From assembly GCA_001872725.1 (NCBI GenBank), contig MNWR01000103.1, positions 1-33,267 on the forward strand: 33,267 nt of DNA, read 5' to 3'. The stretch is from Proteobacteria bacterium CG1_02_64_396. GTDB lineage: Bacteria > Pseudomonadota > MNWR01 > CG1-02-64-396. Positions 33,244-33,267 of the stretch are shown here, piece by piece. Position 1 is the first letter of the stretch. Every line of letters begins with the position of its first letter. The notes beneath the pieces are model-generated. The model was not told the DNA's origin, ran no database searches, and was given only the letters and a program-made list of their open reading frames with translations. A program made the position numbers and the translations under genes.

Positions 33244-33267
33244 GGAAATCCAGCACGACTCCAATCA
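33240..33267 (+). CDS. Start of a fourth gene in the array (partial)
   Basis: ATG 33240-33242 overlaps the stop of paralog C (ATGA) and is followed by open codons MRKSSTTPI up to the window edge. The overlap is the same kind seen between many real genes in this window. Nine residues are too few to tell whether it is another paralog. Confidence 0.45.

Overview
The window is high-GC DNA from a Gram-negative bacterium. I read it as a member of the Pseudomonadota (Proteobacteria) because it combines TonB, a type II NADH dehydrogenase, a Cyc2-like outer-membrane cytochrome-porin, HrpB helicase, many c-di-GMP proteins and several GTAG-type REP palindromes. The genus cannot be fixed from the sequence alone. 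The cytochrome-porin makes a chemolithotrophic (for example iron- or sulfur-oxidising) lifestyle possible but does not prove it.

Layout. 1-1186 (-): 5' part of a fused c-type cytochrome/porin with a hairpin-rich leader. 1411-4285 (-): a tightly packed operon, TPR-like protein > aroQ > accB > accC, ending in a strong hairpin. 4394-6920 (+): thiS, thiG, def, fmt. 7247-10067 (+): Gx-type membrane protein, TonB-like protein and ndh, joined by start/stop overlaps. 10157-11907 (+): a two-gene module (AAA ATPase + DUF4276 protein) inserted at the 3' end of ndh. The last 227 bp of ndh occur again at 11942-12168 as an orphan fragment, so the insertion restored the ndh C-terminus. 12214-17162 (+): a CheB-CheR-PAS fusion overlapping a PAS-PAS-PAS-GAF-HD-GYP phosphodiesterase. 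17163-17897: a gene-free convergent spacer packed with REP-like palindromes of at least four kinds. 17898-24234 (-): an operon of GAF-PAS-GGDEF(degenerate)-EAL > hrpB > 6TM-PAS-GGDEF, all joined by 4-nt overlaps. 24235-24676: a REP-bearing 110-bp tandem repeat. 24677-26881 (-): a second GAF-PAS-GGDEF-EAL protein. 27084-33267 (+): three tandem paralogous large membrane proteins of no family I recognise, and the first codons of a fourth gene that overlaps the third.

How it fits together. About 14 kb in the middle is devoted to c-di-GMP turnover (one probable cyclase, one EAL-only phosphodiesterase, one bifunctional protein, one HD-GYP phosphodiesterase) plus a receptor-methylation-type fusion sensor. 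The most novel locus is the paralog array at the right end: each protein appears to have an N-terminal anchor, a periplasmic beta-propeller with an invariant Cys-x6-Cys pair, a multi-TM body and a cytosolic PH-like module before a last TM helix. The second most interesting feature is the OLD/PARIS-like ATPase + DUF4276 pair and its integration signature in ndh.
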